Shown piece by piece: positions 44,183 to 56,445 of a stretch of 64,000 nt of DNA. Within the stretch, counting starts at the first letter, position 1, and every line of letters begins with the position of its first letter. Below the pieces are notes generated by a model, which was not told where the DNA came from, did no database searches, and saw only the letters and a program-made list of their open reading frames with translations. Made by a program: the position numbers and the translations under genes. Location of the stretch: NCBI GenBank assembly GCA_950022655.1, contig OX465584.1:63986841-64050840 (forward strand), given 5' to 3'. Source of the stretch: Alentia gelatinosa (taxonomy: Eukaryota; Annelida; Polychaeta; Phyllodocida; Polynoidae).

Positions 44183-45060
44183 CTTTCAATTCTCACCCCG
44201 CCCGTAACTCATTACTTCCCGCGATGAATGCCTCGCAGCCATTCTGTAGATAAATCTCGTCTGCACGTTCGCCTCTCAGGTTTTGGCGGGAAAATGGCAG
44301 ACGACATTTCTCCGCCGTCTCCTAAATCCACATCTCCAGGCACTGAGTCCCACACAAAGCTCCCATTTAGGAGCTGCGCCTGTGGAAGTTTGTCGTCTGC
44401 TCTGACATTTGGCTCTGAGGTCTAATCGCGGGCGCCGACCCTCCTCCGCGCGGACACTGGTGTTTCTCTGGTGAGCCCAGAGGGTAGAACTTGACCTTGA
44501 CCAAGGTCACAGACCATGATTAAAGGGCAATGTATCAGGGGTGGCTCCGGGCGCACGGTGGTGTCTTTTATGTGGTTGTTGATTCGGCTGAAGGTCAGGT
44601 TTAATGGGGGGTGGCGGGGCGGCAGGGTAATATGGTGTTCCCACCTGCCGACCAAAAAAACCCCACCGATATTGTGCACATTGCTTGGTTTTCCGAACCC
44701 TCTCGGCGGTTAGGCGAGTCCAGTACTCCGGTATCTGGATTAGCCTCCCCGGCTTTACTTGGCACACCTGTGTCAAGGTACTGTACTTTGGTTGTGATCT
44801 AACCGGGATCACTTCGGGAAGTTGGTTATTAACATCCATGGTTTATCAAACTTTGTGGAGTCGGGTTTTGTGTGATTAGGTTTGTCCATACATACCGAAT
44901 ACCGAACCGACCTATGTAATTGCACATAGGGTGGCATATTGCCGGGAAGGGAGTATACGATATTTCCGAAGATAGGCATTCCTCCACAAGGCCACAAGCC
45001 AGTCACCACTACATGACCAAAACCCCGCCAATAGATGTCCAGAGTCTATTTAGAAGGAAA

Positions 45061-45328
45061 CCCACCAGATGAAAATAGCTTGGTTCGTACTCCACCAAAT
45101 TTGACTGCAGAGTCATTCAGTCAGCTTCGCTGCAGTCAAACAAGGTGGAGTGCAGACCAAGTTATTTTCATCGAGTGGGTTTCTGATTTCATCTCACCCC
45201 GTATAACATTATTTATTGATAAAATGAATCACCCAATTAGCCATTGAGTATTGGGTACACAAACTTCACGGCCATGGAGTACGAGTTCCTAAGGTTAAGC
45301 TCATGGAGAAAAATAGCGGAGAGATTTA
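45061..45328 (+). mobile_element. Two-module element (CATCTCACCCC type)
   Basis: Hairpin 45061-45185 pairs GAAACCCACCAGATGAAAAT with its near-complement and has CAGCTTCGCTGCAG in the loop. Core 45186-45328 contains AAGGTTAAGCTCATGG. Confidence 0.65.
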
Positions 45329-45329
45329 A

Positions 45330-45711
45330 AGTGTGTTAAGATAAAACGAGGCGGTAGCCAAGTGAATATTCTGGAGTGCTCCAAACGAGATGGCTAATGG
45401 GGAGTTAGACTGAGCACCAATATGTTTCTGATTTTATCTTAGCCTGGAAATATTAAGAAAGAAACTGATGAGTGTTTGGTCTGTGTCCTCGTTCGCCATC
45501 GAGTTTGGAGTGCGCAGTAATATGAACGAGGCGACAGCCGAATGAATATTCTGAAGCACTCCAAACGAAATGCCGAATGTTTCTGATTTTATCTTAGCCT
45601 GGAAAAATCCATCTGTTTATCACCCGTTGAGAACGAGTTACCGTACTCGCAAGCCTGTTGAGAACAAGTTCCTAATGTTAAGCCTATGGACGTTTATTCC
45701 AGGCTAAGATA
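45330..45711 (+). mobile_element. Two-module element, third end type
   Basis: Core 45589-45711 has ends TTATCTTAGCCTGG and CCAGGCTAAGATA, with AATGTTAAGCCTATGG inside. The hairpin-like sequence before it is partly duplicated (AACGAGGCG and TATTCTGGAGTGCTCC words occur twice). 45712-47219 has A-rich tracts (about 46350, 46490-46540) but no recognised gene. Confidence 0.7.
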
Positions 45712-47219
45712 TTTAGTAGTACCGAGTTTTATAGGGCAGGTTGGTAAAAGTACCCTTGATACCACCATCTTGCCCCCGAGTAAGTTCATATTGCTTGAGG
45801 TGCAAACATAAGGGAGTGATAATAGGCCACTGTCACAATTCTAACCTTTCTCACATACGTATTGAGTATTTCATGTTGAGAAAATACAGTATGTACTTTG
45901 CAAAGTACATAAACTTAAGTTTAGAAGAATGAGGCAGATGATGAGTCTAAGTTACAAGAGATCCAAAAGGGAGCAGAATCTAGATACTTTAAAGCATGGT
46001 ACACGCAGAGATCAAAAGTGAAATTCAAGCACTGCAAATTCAAGGGTAATGGCTTCAAGAAGAGTCCCAGCTATAGGTGTGAACAGTTATGGGACCTACT
46101 AAGTATAGATACGTAAAAGGCCCAGCCGAAAGATGCCTTCAAGAGGATGGCAACGGAAGAGCTGAGGTTGTTAACTCTCGTAAACTAGGTTAGCCATATC
46201 TGAAATATACTCATCTTCACCAATTATAGTTTTCCTATTCCCCAATTATCCTCCTGTTTATGATGTGCAAGATCGGCTAAAAACGGTTTTTTTCTGTTCA
46301 TGGAAGACCTGCCTTTTGGCAGAATGAATTAAGATTTATTAACAAAAAAAAGAAGAAAAAAGAAACTGCAATGCAGAAACTGTCCACCGAATCGTGGCGG
46401 CATATTGTAGGCCATCTGGCGACTGCTTCATGAACTAACATTAAGCTATCGGAGGATAGGCGTTGCAACGCCAAGCTGTTTTACTCCATTATAAAAAAAA
46501 AAATAAAAAAAAAAAAAATAAACAAATAAACAAAATAAATATACAAACTATGTCCCCTATGATAAAAAAAACTAGTCAAAATATCTTATTTAATGTACCC
46601 TCTAGCCTCCCTGTTAACAGATGTAGATACACCACCAGTATTTAATAAACATGTACAGAAGGTCCCTTTTAGCAGCTGCGAGAAAGATGATACACAGTTG
46701 CCGACAATCGGGGATGTCGTGATATTGCCGCTAGTCGTTCTGGTCAGGAAATAGTGTCGTAAAAGAGTAGGCCGTGTCGCCGAGGGCTGACATGAGATCC
46801 AGGTGGATCACTATAGAAGACCTTGAAACCCCTTTATACCCTATTGCAGCTAGCTCACTGACCTTCCATTACTAAAACCCAGTAGTACTACGCTGATCTT
46901 TTATCTTTTTCAAAGGTTGATCTTACTTCATGTTTTATTATCCTTATTATAAAGAAGTAGAAATATGGTATTTGGGGAACGTCGTGAGGGAAAGAGGCAC
47001 TCTCCTAGCAGAGATCCTGCTGGGAGAGTGGGAGTTGTGCTGGTTATCCTTGCTACTGCAAATAAGCAGGGAACTTTGAAACTTCAATGTCGCTTGGAGC
47101 TGGGCGTTACCAGTCCAATATTTCATAAGAACAGGGAACCAGTCTAAATCATCGTGGCCTACAGACCCGGGAACCAGCTGAATGTTTAGATACCAACAGA
47201 CATTGCGTTCATTGTGGCG

Positions 47220-47420
47220 TTTATATGTTACACACAGGATATTTCTTCTCATATACGCTTGGCTGCAAATACAGCCATTACATGTCTGTATACAAGAAGA
47301 AACAATCTTGTATACAACGCATACGCTGGCGTGAAATATGGGCATATATACATATATTAAAACAAGTCAATTATACAACCGATACATGCACTTACGCGAT
47401 GGCATATATATGAATAAACT
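47220..47420. repeat. Relative of the 20.1-kb repeat
   Basis: ACAATCTTGTATAC, GGCGTGAAATATGGGC and AAAACAAGTCAAT match 20100-20240. No gene. Confidence 0.55.
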
Positions 47421-47628
47421 GGCGGTTTTCGTGCAGTCTAAATGATGACCTTGTAGACAGGCAGCAGTAAACCATGAGAGGTAGTCGTGTAGTAATACAC
47501 TCGCTAGCGCTTGTGTATAACGACGTCAACCTCGAGTTTTCATCCTTTGACACTATTTCTTTCGACCCTAAATTATTCAACGAGCCCCAGGACAGTACCC
47601 GATGGATCAAACCCCCTCACTCAAGATG

Positions 47629-47976
47629 TAACCCGGCGTTTACACTAGACGATTCTGGCAACTATCATAATTATCTAGAAATTGTCTCATGTAAACGCCA
47701 AGTCCGTGGCCATTGCAGATCGTCTGATTATGTCAGATTACTCAATTCAGCACCACCTGACGACTATTGGACATGCTCTAACACTGGCAACTATTCCAAG
47801 CCATATTAGTCATCTCGATGGGTGGTGATTCTGTGAAAACTTAGTCGTCAGTGTAAATGCTCAAGCACATTCTGAGGTCAACGACTTTTGCAGTGGACAT
47901 TGCCACCACCTGGGAACAATTGACCTGACGATCTGCAGTCACCACATATTTAGTCGTCTACTGTAAAAGCCGGGTA
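47629..47976. mobile_element. MITE with CCCGGCGTTTACA ends
   Basis: TAACCCGGCGTTTACACTAG at the left; CTACTGTAAAAGCCGGGTA at the right. The interior has internal CACCACCTG repeats. A lone end, GTCTAGTGTAAACGCC, lies near 12270. Confidence 0.65.
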
Positions 47977-48168
47977 AAGTTTATTGTATAGGATTCCAAA
48001 CCCTAACCGTTCACTAAAACTTTCCCTTCTTCATCAGAGGACCTTAACGAGTGTGTCTAATCACCTCCATACTCCTTCCTGCTACGTCTACGCAGGTCTG
48101 AGGCTCTACCATTGACTCGCGGGGTCTCATATTGAAGATGGCTGTTATCAAACGTCTGCAGGGGGCGC

Positions 48169-48188
48169 GGGGGGGGGGGGGGGGGGGG
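48169..48188 (+). repeat. G homopolymer run
   Basis: An uninterrupted run of about 20 G next to the minisatellite. The length may be uncertain for technical reasons. Confidence 0.7.
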
Positions 48189-48210
48189 TGGGGTCTGCCC
48201 ACGTGCACTA

Positions 48211-48850
48211 GACTGGCTCCAGTCCCTGCATCCTATGGCTACCCTCCTCACTGGGATACAGGAGACTGGCTCCAGTCCCTGCATCCTATGACTACCCTCC
48301 TCACTGAGATACAGGAGACTGGCTCCAGTCCCTGCATCCTATGGCTACCCTCCTCACTGGGATACAGGAGACTGGCTCCAGTCCCTGCATCCTATGGCTA
48401 CCCTCCTCACTGGGATACAGGAGACTGGCCCTAGTCCCTGCTTCCTATGGCTACCCTCCTGGCTGGGATACAGGAGACTGGCTTCAGTCCCTGCATCCTA
48501 TGGCTACCCTCCTCACTGGGATACAGGAGACTGGCTCCAGTCCCTGCATCCTATGGCTACCCTCCTCACTGGGATACAGGAGACTGGCTTCAGTCCCTGC
48601 ATCCTATGGCTACCCTCCTCGCTGGGATACAGGAGACTGGCTCCAGTCCCTGCCTCCTATGGCTACCCTCCTCACTGAGATACAGGAGACTGGCTCCAGT
48701 CCCTGCATCCTATGGCTACCCTCCTCACTGAGATACAGGAGACTGGCTCCAGTCCCTGCATCCTATGGCTACCCTCCTCGTTAGGATACAGGAGACTGGC
48801 TCCAGTCCCTGCATCTTATGGCTACCCTCCTCGTTGGGATACAGGATACA
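48211..48850 (+). repeat. 53-bp minisatellite, about 12 units
   Basis: GACTGGCTCCAGTCCCTGC and CCTATGGCTACCCTCCTC form each unit. The 53-bp length is not a multiple of three, so each frame cycles through all three phases, and all three are open over several units. Inverted units are at 59585-59700 and 60105-60260. Confidence 0.92.
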
Positions 48851-48967
48851 TTATGTACCTATCTTTATCTGTGTGTAGAACTGAGATACAGTTTAGATTA
48901 GCCAGACTCATCATTATAATACCCTACTTTCACGTAGCAGCCATATCAGTTGTGGATAACAACAGCC

Positions 48968-49570
48968 TAGACTGGCTCCAGTCCCTGCATTTTATGGCTA
49001 CTCCCCTCGCTGGGATATAGGGACTGGTACAGTCAGTAATGGCGTTGGATTTCTGGTGCTGTTTAGCACCAGTATTCCCAACACTCTACATACAGATATC
49101 CTGGCTACTGGTCAGGATATCTGCTGGGAGATGGATACCCTCTTACTTTGATATTTATCAGGTCACAGTCGGGAGTAGTCGTAATTTATTGCTACAACAA
49201 CACAGGTGGCCAGGGAACTGGAGGAGGGGAGGGGGGAGGGTTAGGAGGAAGTATAGGGTTACAGGGACTGGCTTGGGGCCATAAACAGGAGATTCTGTTC
49301 ATAGTGGACAAGTCTTTGATTCATGGGCCAGTCAGAGAAGGATACCTACTACAATGAACTTTATTCTGATTGTGTTTAATCATCTAATGAATGTTCATAA
49401 TCAAAGACTTGAGCAAGTCTACAGGGTACCTGCTGCCCTGTAAGTCCTTGATTCATGGGCTAGTCAGAGAAGGATACCTACTATAATGAACTTTATTCTT
49501 ATTGTGCTTAATCATTTAATGAATGTTCATAATCAAAGACTTGAGCAAGTCTACAGGTGCACCTGCTGCC
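48968..49570 (+). repeat. Repeat unit linked to the 53-bp minisatellite, copy A
   Basis: GGTGCTGTTTAGCACCAG (a hairpin word), CAGATATCCTGGCTACTGG and an AGGGAGGGG-rich tract, then a nearly duplicated CAAAGACTTGAGCAAGTCT block at about 49400 and 49540. The inverted copy is at 59183-59586. 49571-49898 has no recognised gene. Confidence 0.7.
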
Positions 49571-49898
49571 CTGTAAGTCTGTACTCCCTCAGAAAATAAT
49601 GACTGCAGGCTTAAAAGCGTCCTACTGTTGAAGTCTGGGCGACATGACTGTGTGGCGGCATAAAGACACCCTACTCAGGATGAGCAGGGGTCTCCGGGGA
49701 GTGTGTGGGGCGGCGGAGGAGCAGCGAGAACAGGGCATTGTTTTGCTACATTAGACTGATGTTTTACATATGGCACAGATGTGGGCTATATCTGGTGGGC
49801 GAAGAAAGAGCGACTAAGAATTCCTGTTTTAGTCTTTGTTGAGTTCTTGTTATTTGAGATGGTATTTGTTGAAGACAATGCCTACTGTGCCGTTACTG

Positions 49899-50040
49899 AT
49901 CTATCCTACCACGCATATATGAATCTCCGTAGACTTAACATCGTGTGACTGTATGCCACAGTTATTATCCTACCCCTTATATAAGTCTCCATAGACTTAA
50001 CACGGTGTGACCGTATGCCACGGTTATGCCATAGTATTTA
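49899..50040 (-). mobile_element. Two core fragments
   Basis: TATCCTACC followed by GTAGACTTAACATCG, and then TTATCCTACCCC followed by CATAGACTTAACACGG and GTATGCCACGG. Both look like left halves of cores. Confidence 0.55.
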
Positions 50041-50051
50041 TATGCGACGGC

Positions 50052-50413
50052 TGACATGATAATTCCAATCACAGCCTTGTCGCGAGAAGGGCGGCTCTGG
50101 GACAGTGTTGTCGGGGCACCAAAATTTCCTATCGTAGCCCTCTCAGATATGCTCCCGATACGCCATGACACTCTACTACAAGGGTCCAGTCATGGGAAAA
50201 ATCGAACACGTTCGATTTTGTCGTAACCTTGTTGGAAGGCCCCCGACAAGCTTCCAGTCGCAGCCTGTTCTGGCCTTGTTGTAGACTTTTGTTGAGAACC
50301 GGGTCCACCAACCACGACAAGGCTATGTCAAGCCTTCCAATCGTAGGCCTGTCGTGGACCTTGTCAGAAAGCCATTGTCATAGCCTTGTCGTGGTTGGTG
50401 GACGCCCGCCTTA
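50052..50413. mobile_element. MITE-3 copy, left end shortened
   Basis: The right end GTTGGTGGACGCCCGCCTT is intact. The left end is missing, starting in TTCCAATCACAGCCTTGTC. Interior ACAAGG words as in 24714-25135. Confidence 0.65.
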
Positions 50414-50489
50414 AGTGTGTGTAAAATGCGGAATAATTAAACATAGTTTTAAGCGGGTGATATTTCCGGATGACACAGATACTACTATC

Positions 50490-50739
50490 ATGAAACATCA
50501 CAAAATATCATATGATTGTTTGGCATGAGTTGTCTTCGCGGAATGATATCTGTAGCAGAAGACAACGAATGGCATGTAAACAATGATATGAAATTGAGTG
50601 ATGTTTAGATCTTATCCTACCCTGTCATATGTTTTTAACTTCATAAGTCACCAGTGGCATATAAATATTTTATGGCATAACCATGGCATACAGGCCCACC
50701 ATGTTAAGTCTATGGAGATTTATATGCGGGGTAGGATAA
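50490..50739 (+). mobile_element. Two-module element: hairpin plus core
   Basis: Hairpin with CATATGATTGTTT arms and core 50612-50739 with CATGTTAAGTCTATGG; the ends are TTATCCTACCC and GGGGTAGGATAA. Closest relative 20362-20639. 50740-51242 has no recognised gene. Confidence 0.75.
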
Positions 50740-51242
50740 AGAGTATGATGCTCAGGATACACAGAAACAGTGTTTACTATATACGGGCAGATGCAATGTC
50801 GTCTGGTACTCAAAAACGGGAGCGCAAGCACACGTTGAAAGTATATCTCTTTAAAGATTGGCAAATCCTCTGTGTAGCCATGGCATAACGTTTTATGCAG
50901 AACAGAACAGATTTGCATATCTAAGTCCATGAGCTCAGCATTTGCATCCTATTTGATGAGTTACAGATGCTGGTATGAGATGCAGTGCAGCATTGGTGTA
51001 TTCTTTTTGCACCGATATAATTCTAAAATAATTTTATTTACACTCCTTATAATGAAAACCTGCCACGTGTGACATATTCACAAAAGATTATTTACAATAT
51101 TGCTCTAATTATTTCACATTTTAATTGTATATATGTTGCGTATACGCGCCACGAGGAAAAGAAGTGATGGGGTTACAATGAGCTGGTTATGCGTTGAGAC
51201 CAGTCCCCAGGGACTGAGAATTAGCCAGATTAGATAATTGTC

Positions 51243-51770
51243 TTAAAGGCATATCCTACAATTCACAGTGGCGCCACCTGGTGATAATTAAATAATGTCA
51301 ATTATTAGTCAAAACTAGTTTCTTGGGATTCATTTTAATTCTACATGAGTAAATTTAACATTTTGTCACGTTTATCCAATTTTAATAGGTAAAATAGGCC
51401 AATTTACATTTGTTTGATTTACATAGATAATCTAGTGGAAGATATGGTTTCTTCAATTCTTTCAAAAACAAGGACGGTGACCTATGATTTTTGAAACGTA
51501 AATGAGTTATACTGTATGTGTACTATATTCTGTGAAAGTTTGAGATAAATGATATGGGTTTTACTATGTGAAATAATACTTTTTAGAATTCCTATATATT
51601 CTTATAAAAAGTTATCATCATATTTCTCTATAAATAAAAAAGCGAGCACGGTGACCCCCGATTTTTAAGTGAGGTATGTGTTCCACAACAATTGGAGATC
51701 ATCATATTAGATTTTCAGGAAATTGACATGGGTTTTAATTTTCAAGCCAAATTGTCCGATATGCCTTTAA
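51243..51770. mobile_element. TTAA-type MITE, 528 bp
   Basis: TTAAAGGCATATCCTACAA to TTGTCCGATATGCCTTTAA, TTAA at both ends, same orientation as 13054-13567. It lies 55 bp from the 45-bp receptor exon. Confidence 0.8.
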
Positions 51771-51824
51771 AAAGATATCGATGTGTGCGGTTATAGCAGG
51801 CTGTAGAATATTGACCATACTCAC

Positions 51825-51869
51825 CAGGCGGACGGCTATCAGGGCTTTCAAAGTTTGATATTTCTCATT
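51825..51869 (-). CDS. Nicotinic-type receptor subunit, 45-bp exon
   Basis: The acceptor CTATTTCAG precedes AATGAG at 51869, and the donor GTGAGT starts at 51824. The 45-bp length, phase 0 at both ends and the peptide NEKYQTLKALIAVRL match the third coding exon of nicotinic subunit genes, whose usual form is DEKNQxLxxNxWx. It joins the 110-bp exon at 42385 so that RL is followed by RWVDEF, keeping the loop D tryptophan in place. The two exons before it (signal peptide and N-terminal helix) were not found in 51870-64000 and may lie beyond the window or be missed by eye. Confidence 0.88.
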
Positions 51870-52594
51870 CTGAAATAGAGAGAAATACACAGAATGAGCT
51901 TGAGAACTCCACATAGTACCAGTGTGCATATATCAACAATTCCATATGATTCACAGTACTTTTCGCAATGACATTTGAAAATATATGTTCTGGGATTTTA
52001 TAAAAAAACTTTTTATTATCAAATTCTGGTACACCAGTTATTCCATTTGACATTTTACATCATACCATGTTACTGTTTGTACTGATCTAGTTGCGACTAG
52101 AATTCAATTTGCAGAAATTAAGCCGGCATAACCATTTGATTTCTTGCTGGATCTGAAAAAGATTCATTCATCTTGAAGTCTGGTTATGAATAAAACGGCT
52201 GGAAATAATGGCCTTTTTAAACCATAGTCACAGATTAAGTTTTTAAGAATATGAAAGTCATCTGAAAGACAACATCAATGAAATAACGTAGTCCTGAAGT
52301 TAAGTTTTTGGGAATGGTTCCCGATAGGCCTGTACGCTCTGAACTCTTAGACACTCTGACATGGCTACAACGTGGCTACAAATCAAAATGTATGCATCGT
52401 AGTCGTGTCAGAAGCTTGAAAATTCTTTGTCAGAAGCGTATCGCAAGCATGACGAAACGCTTGTTGTAGTTTGTCGGTTCACGGCTTAAAAGGGGCTCCC
52501 ACTGCCCCGACACACTCCGAAAAGTTCTACGATTGGGCTACGATAAGAAATTTATCTAAATTTGTATATTATTAGAGCATGACTGCACGATCTA
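51870..52594. other. Receptor intron, no exon recognised
   Basis: AT-rich sequence, then at 52320-52560 a diverged MITE-3-like tract (GGCTACAACGTGGCTACAA, CCCCGACACACTCC). The preceding receptor exon was looked for here and not found. Confidence 0.35.
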
Positions 52595-52930
52595 AAGGTT
52601 AGAGTGGTCACATGCGCTTCCAGTATACTTCCAGAAAACTATCCCTTCACTATCTGTGTGCTATTCACTGTGATAGTGTGAAAGGAGCAGGGTGCCAGTG
52701 TCTCAGTGTCTTAAAGGCATGCCCTGCAGACTATGACCAATCACTAAAGACCGAAATACCTCATTGACCTACTGAGTTTGATATGTTTGGTTCAGACTCA
52801 GTTAGTTGCAGAAATGGCAAGTTGAATTGATGCAAGTGGGTTACAGAAAACAATCCATAGACTGAATATAACCAAACCTTTTAATTGTTATTCATCTATA
52901 ACTGCACGCTCATTCATCAATGATGAACAT
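52595..52930 (-). repeat. Dispersed repeat, inverted copy of 12530-12835
   Basis: CCAGTGTCTCAGTGTCTTA, AAGACCGAAATACC and AGAAATGGCAAGTT match 12530-12835 in reverse complement. Confidence 0.6.
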
Positions 52931-53156
52931 ACCATTTGCTCCCAATCAAAACAGGGGAACATCCATGGGGTTTGATTCCTTCTCTTCCTGGGAACACTCA
53001 CTTAAACAATGGAGACCTCTATTACAGCAATCAGTGTGTGGGTTTCGTGACCGCGATCTCATCAGGTACCACTTTGAGCTGCTCACGATGACAATGCTGC
53101 TCTCAAACTGCTCTTTAAGAACCGATTTAAACTGTGCCACGGTGAAAGGGAGAGTG

Positions 53157-53352
53157 AAGGCCTTTTTCCATTGGCCGACAAACACGGTGTAAATTTTCTG
53201 TGTTCTCCCAATAGCCTGTTTTCATTTTGGTCAGCAGTGCTAAGGTTCGTCGGTAGCTCCTGACTGTATATCGGGGATGGCCAATGAAAATGGTCTATTT
53301 GGAGAATGCAGAAAATCTACACAGTGTTTGTCGGCCAATGGAAACGGGCCTT
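53157..53352. mobile_element. MITE with TTTCCATTGGCCGAC ends
   Basis: AAGGCCTTTTTCCATTGGCC at the left, GGCCAATGGAAACGGGCCTT at the right, 196 bp. A single related end is near 32520. Confidence 0.8.
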
Positions 53353-53355
53353 AAA

Positions 53356-53573
53356 GAAGAAACCAACAAGTTTTGGTCGAAGTCATCGTTCTGCATGAGT
53401 TTGGTGCGAAGTGATATGAAAAAGGTGACTGACAACTGAGTGAATATCACGTAGTATTCAAATGAGTCAGAGAAGGACGACTTTGACCAAAGCGAGTTGC
53501 TTTCTGTATTTATCTCACCCCTATACACACTAAAAGAATGGATGACGCACAGAGTATAGACCTTGGAGAATAG
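53356..53573 (+). mobile_element. Hairpin plus shortened core
   Basis: Hairpin 53356-53512 is the inverted relative of 21758-21909 and 26677-26820 (TTTGGTCGAAGTC arms). TTATCTCACCCC then begins a core cut short at about 53573. Confidence 0.65.
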
Positions 53574-53579
53574 AATGCA

Positions 53580-53985
53580 TTATCCTACCCCTAATAAAAA
53601 ACGCCATAGGTTTAACATTGACTCAATGTATTTGACGGAGCATTGAAGAAAGTGTTATTTATGCACCGAGGTGAATAAAAAAATGGACCAATTACGGACC
53701 AGATAATGAAAGTAGATCCGGCAGCATCAATAAATCTGGCCATCCTCCGATAAGTGCTAACACGCTACTAACATAGATAATTACAAAATTTTCTCTGTGT
53801 ATCGGTGAGATGGGTTAGGATGAATACAAAACCGAACTTGAATTAGCCATCTCAATGTTTATACCAGTCTGGTCAGGTCTGCTACTCACTACACTCGGCT
53901 AACGCCTCATGAAGTAGTAATACACAACCTGCCCATCGTGGCATAAACATTGACAAGGCTAACTCTCATTTGGTTTCTATTAAAT
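53580..53985 (-). mobile_element. Two-module element
   Basis: Core 53580-53824 begins TTATCCTACCCC with CCATAGGTTTAACATTG. The hairpin to 53985 pairs AGCCATCTCAATGTTTAT with CATAAACATTGAC-type sequence and has ACTCGGCTAACGCCTC in the loop. Confidence 0.65.
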
Positions 53986-54068
53986 ACTCGTAGGGGTATG
54001 GAGAAGTTCCCAATGTTAATAATAGCTGTAAGTGAAAAACACCACAACTCCTTGAAAGTACAGTGTGA

Positions 54069-54404
54069 CATGGTTGTCGTGGTTGGTGGACCACATTTCC
54101 CAACAAGAGGCTACGACAAGGCCACGACAGGCTGCGGGGCCTGTCGGGGGCCTTCCGACAAGATTACGACAAAATCGAACATGTTCGATTTTGGAGCCGT
54201 GTCGTGGCGTGTCGTGGCGTGTCGGGAGGTTGTCGCAGTGGTCTACGATAGAATATTTAGGTGAAGCGTGCACTTCCCGAGAGGCTGCGACAAGGGCTCA
54301 CGACAACTCCCCTCCTCAGGACAATGCTGCAACAAGGCACCGATTGGAACTTTCTTGTCTGCTCTTGTCATAGCCTTGTCGTGGTTGGTGGACGCCCCCT
54401 CTTA
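54069..54404. mobile_element. MITE-3 copy, left end shortened
   Basis: GTCGTGGTTGGTGGACCACA at the left and GTTGGTGGACGCCCCCTCTT at the right. A duplicated CGTGTCGTGG word near 54205. Confidence 0.65.
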
Positions 54405-54498
54405 CTTTGCGTACTTCTTCAGGACTTAGTCCTGTTAGTTAATAACAGCTGTCAGCAAGAGGGTGAGTAGCTGATGTCAACAAGGAGTGTGTCAGATT

Positions 54499-54815
54499 TT
54501 ATCCTACCCCTAATATAAAATCCCATAGGCTTAACATTGGGTTTCCGTATGCCACGCTGACTGGCATACAGAGTTTTATATGCCACTAGTGGCATACAGC
54601 ATTGTTATCACGTAATATTCCAAAATCGAGGAGATAGGGTAGGATTAAATCAAAACCTGATTCGTTTTAATCTTGGTCACCGCATTCCACTCCTGAAGTT
54701 TTGGCTCCGGACTTCACTCGGCTTCGCCTCATGAAGTCACTTTGCCAAACTCCAGTCGTGGAATATGGTGGCCAAGATTAAACCTCATCCAGTTTTACGA
54801 TAGTATCAACTGCTA
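54499..54815 (-). mobile_element. Two-module element: core plus hairpin
   Basis: Core 54499-54647 contains CATAGGCTTAACATTGG and GCCACTAGTGGC. The hairpin that follows has TTTTAATCTTGG arms and ACTCGGCTTCGCCTC in the loop. Nearly the same as 10071-10385. Confidence 0.8.
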
Positions 54816-55239
54816 CCACTCTCTGCTTTGTTGTTATCGGCAAAGATAGGATGATCTGGGTCAACATACACTGGCCACCAGAGCAAACACCACTGCTTTA
54901 AGATGTAAATTTCTAAACTGCGCTTCTCCATCTACGACTGAACTATATCTGCTCTGTGTTACGGTTGATTGGTCCGTCGTTGTAATCCGTGCTTTATCGG
55001 TGCCCTTCTCATTAGCAGGTGGGCAGGCCACAGACACATCCCGAACCTCAGTCATCACTCCAGCCGTGCTCAGGGCGGACGGGGTCAAGGTCAGTAGGTC
55101 ACTGTCAAGGTCATATCGCAATGAGACCATGTCTACATACTGTTTCCACTAGCCGACAAATGATCGGCGATTTTTGATATTGAAACTCACTTCCCTGACC
55201 CTCCCAATCCTTGACACCTAACCATCATCAAATAAACTA

Positions 55240-55800
55240 TGGAATATGGAAAACACTCATAAACTGTCTCATGACCTGCCAACAAAATTTGGGAAACACA
55301 CATAAACGGTCACGTCAGCTGCCAACAGAATATGGGAAACACTCATAAACTTTCATATCACCTGCCAACAGAATATGGGGAATACTCATAAACTTTCATA
55401 TCACCTGCCAACAGAATATGGGGAACACTCATAAACTTTCATATCACCTGCCAACAGAATATGGGGAACACTCATAAACTTTCATATCACCTGCCAACAG
55501 AATATGGGGAACACACATAAACTTTCATATCACCTGCCAGAAAAATATGTGAAACACTCATAAACTTCCATATCACCTGCCAACAGAATATGGGGAACAC
55601 TCATAAACTTTCATATCACCTGCCAGAAAAATATGTGAAACACTCATAAACTTCCATATCACCTGCCAACAGAATATGGGGAACACTCATAAACTTTCAT
55701 ATCACCTGCCAACAGAATATGGGGAACACTCATAAACTTTCATATCACCTGCCAACAGAATATGGGAACACACATAAACTGTCACGTCACCTTCCGGTAG
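55240..55800 (+). repeat. 43-bp minisatellite, about 13 units
   Basis: CACCTGCCAACAGAATATGG and ACACTCATAAACTTTCATAT form the unit. Variants with CCAGAAAAATATGTG occur twice in the same neighbour order, which points to block duplication. 55801-56445 has no recognised gene. Confidence 0.88.
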
Positions 55801-56445
55801 AACATAAGAAACGTGTACTCATAAACTGTCACATCAATATCAACACCACATGTTCCTATTTGTAGGCCTTTCGATTCTGCAATATGGATCCTATATACAC
55901 ATTGAAACTATCAATATCAATAATTTCTGATACATGCTAGAAACTTTGGAGTATCGTCATAGTAAAATTAACTTGAACTATATTTCACTTTAATTAATAT
56001 GCAGTCATTCACCTCAAGTACCATTTGAGCTAAAAATATCCATTCATCCTATCTCCCATCACCCATTACTCATTAATCTCAATGTAACTGATATTTAATT
56101 TGAGTCATAACTCTCTCAACCTGAATTTGATTATAACACTTTTAAATTGACGTATTCTCGATATGATCTGGCCTCGATTGAAAACTAAATGTGATGTTTG
56201 AATCTATCACCTAATCAAAAGAAAAACCTACCAGTAAAATATGGGAAACACTGATGAAGCGTAACGAAATATAGGTAATGTAGCGTTTGTTCCTGCCGAG
56301 GGGCATCAGATTTCTCATTTACCAGTACAGATATCGCCCAGCCTATCTTTGGTTTCATGGCTTCCAATATTTTGTTAAAAGTGTGTCTCATTTATTATCC
56401 ATCGTATAAAATGACCTCATTAAAAATGAATCGCGACCCATTATT

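Noticed and set aside
12530..52930. A segmental duplication linking 12.5-13.6 kb with 51.2-52.9 kb
   Set aside because: The two shared repeats are in the same orientation in one case and inverted in the other, so they are independent dispersed copies.
52946..53185. Minus-strand frame with a KSVLKEQFESS segment as the missing receptor exon
   Set aside because: It lacks the features of the N-terminal ligand-binding segment, has no good splice borders in the needed phase, and overlaps the end of a MITE at 53157.
54861..55130. 89-codon minus-strand frame ending at a GTATGT donor, considered as a type II membrane protein exon
   Set aside because: The ACATACACTGG and CACCAGAGC words at its end recur near 58663, which points to a repeat, and no acceptor or partner exon was found.
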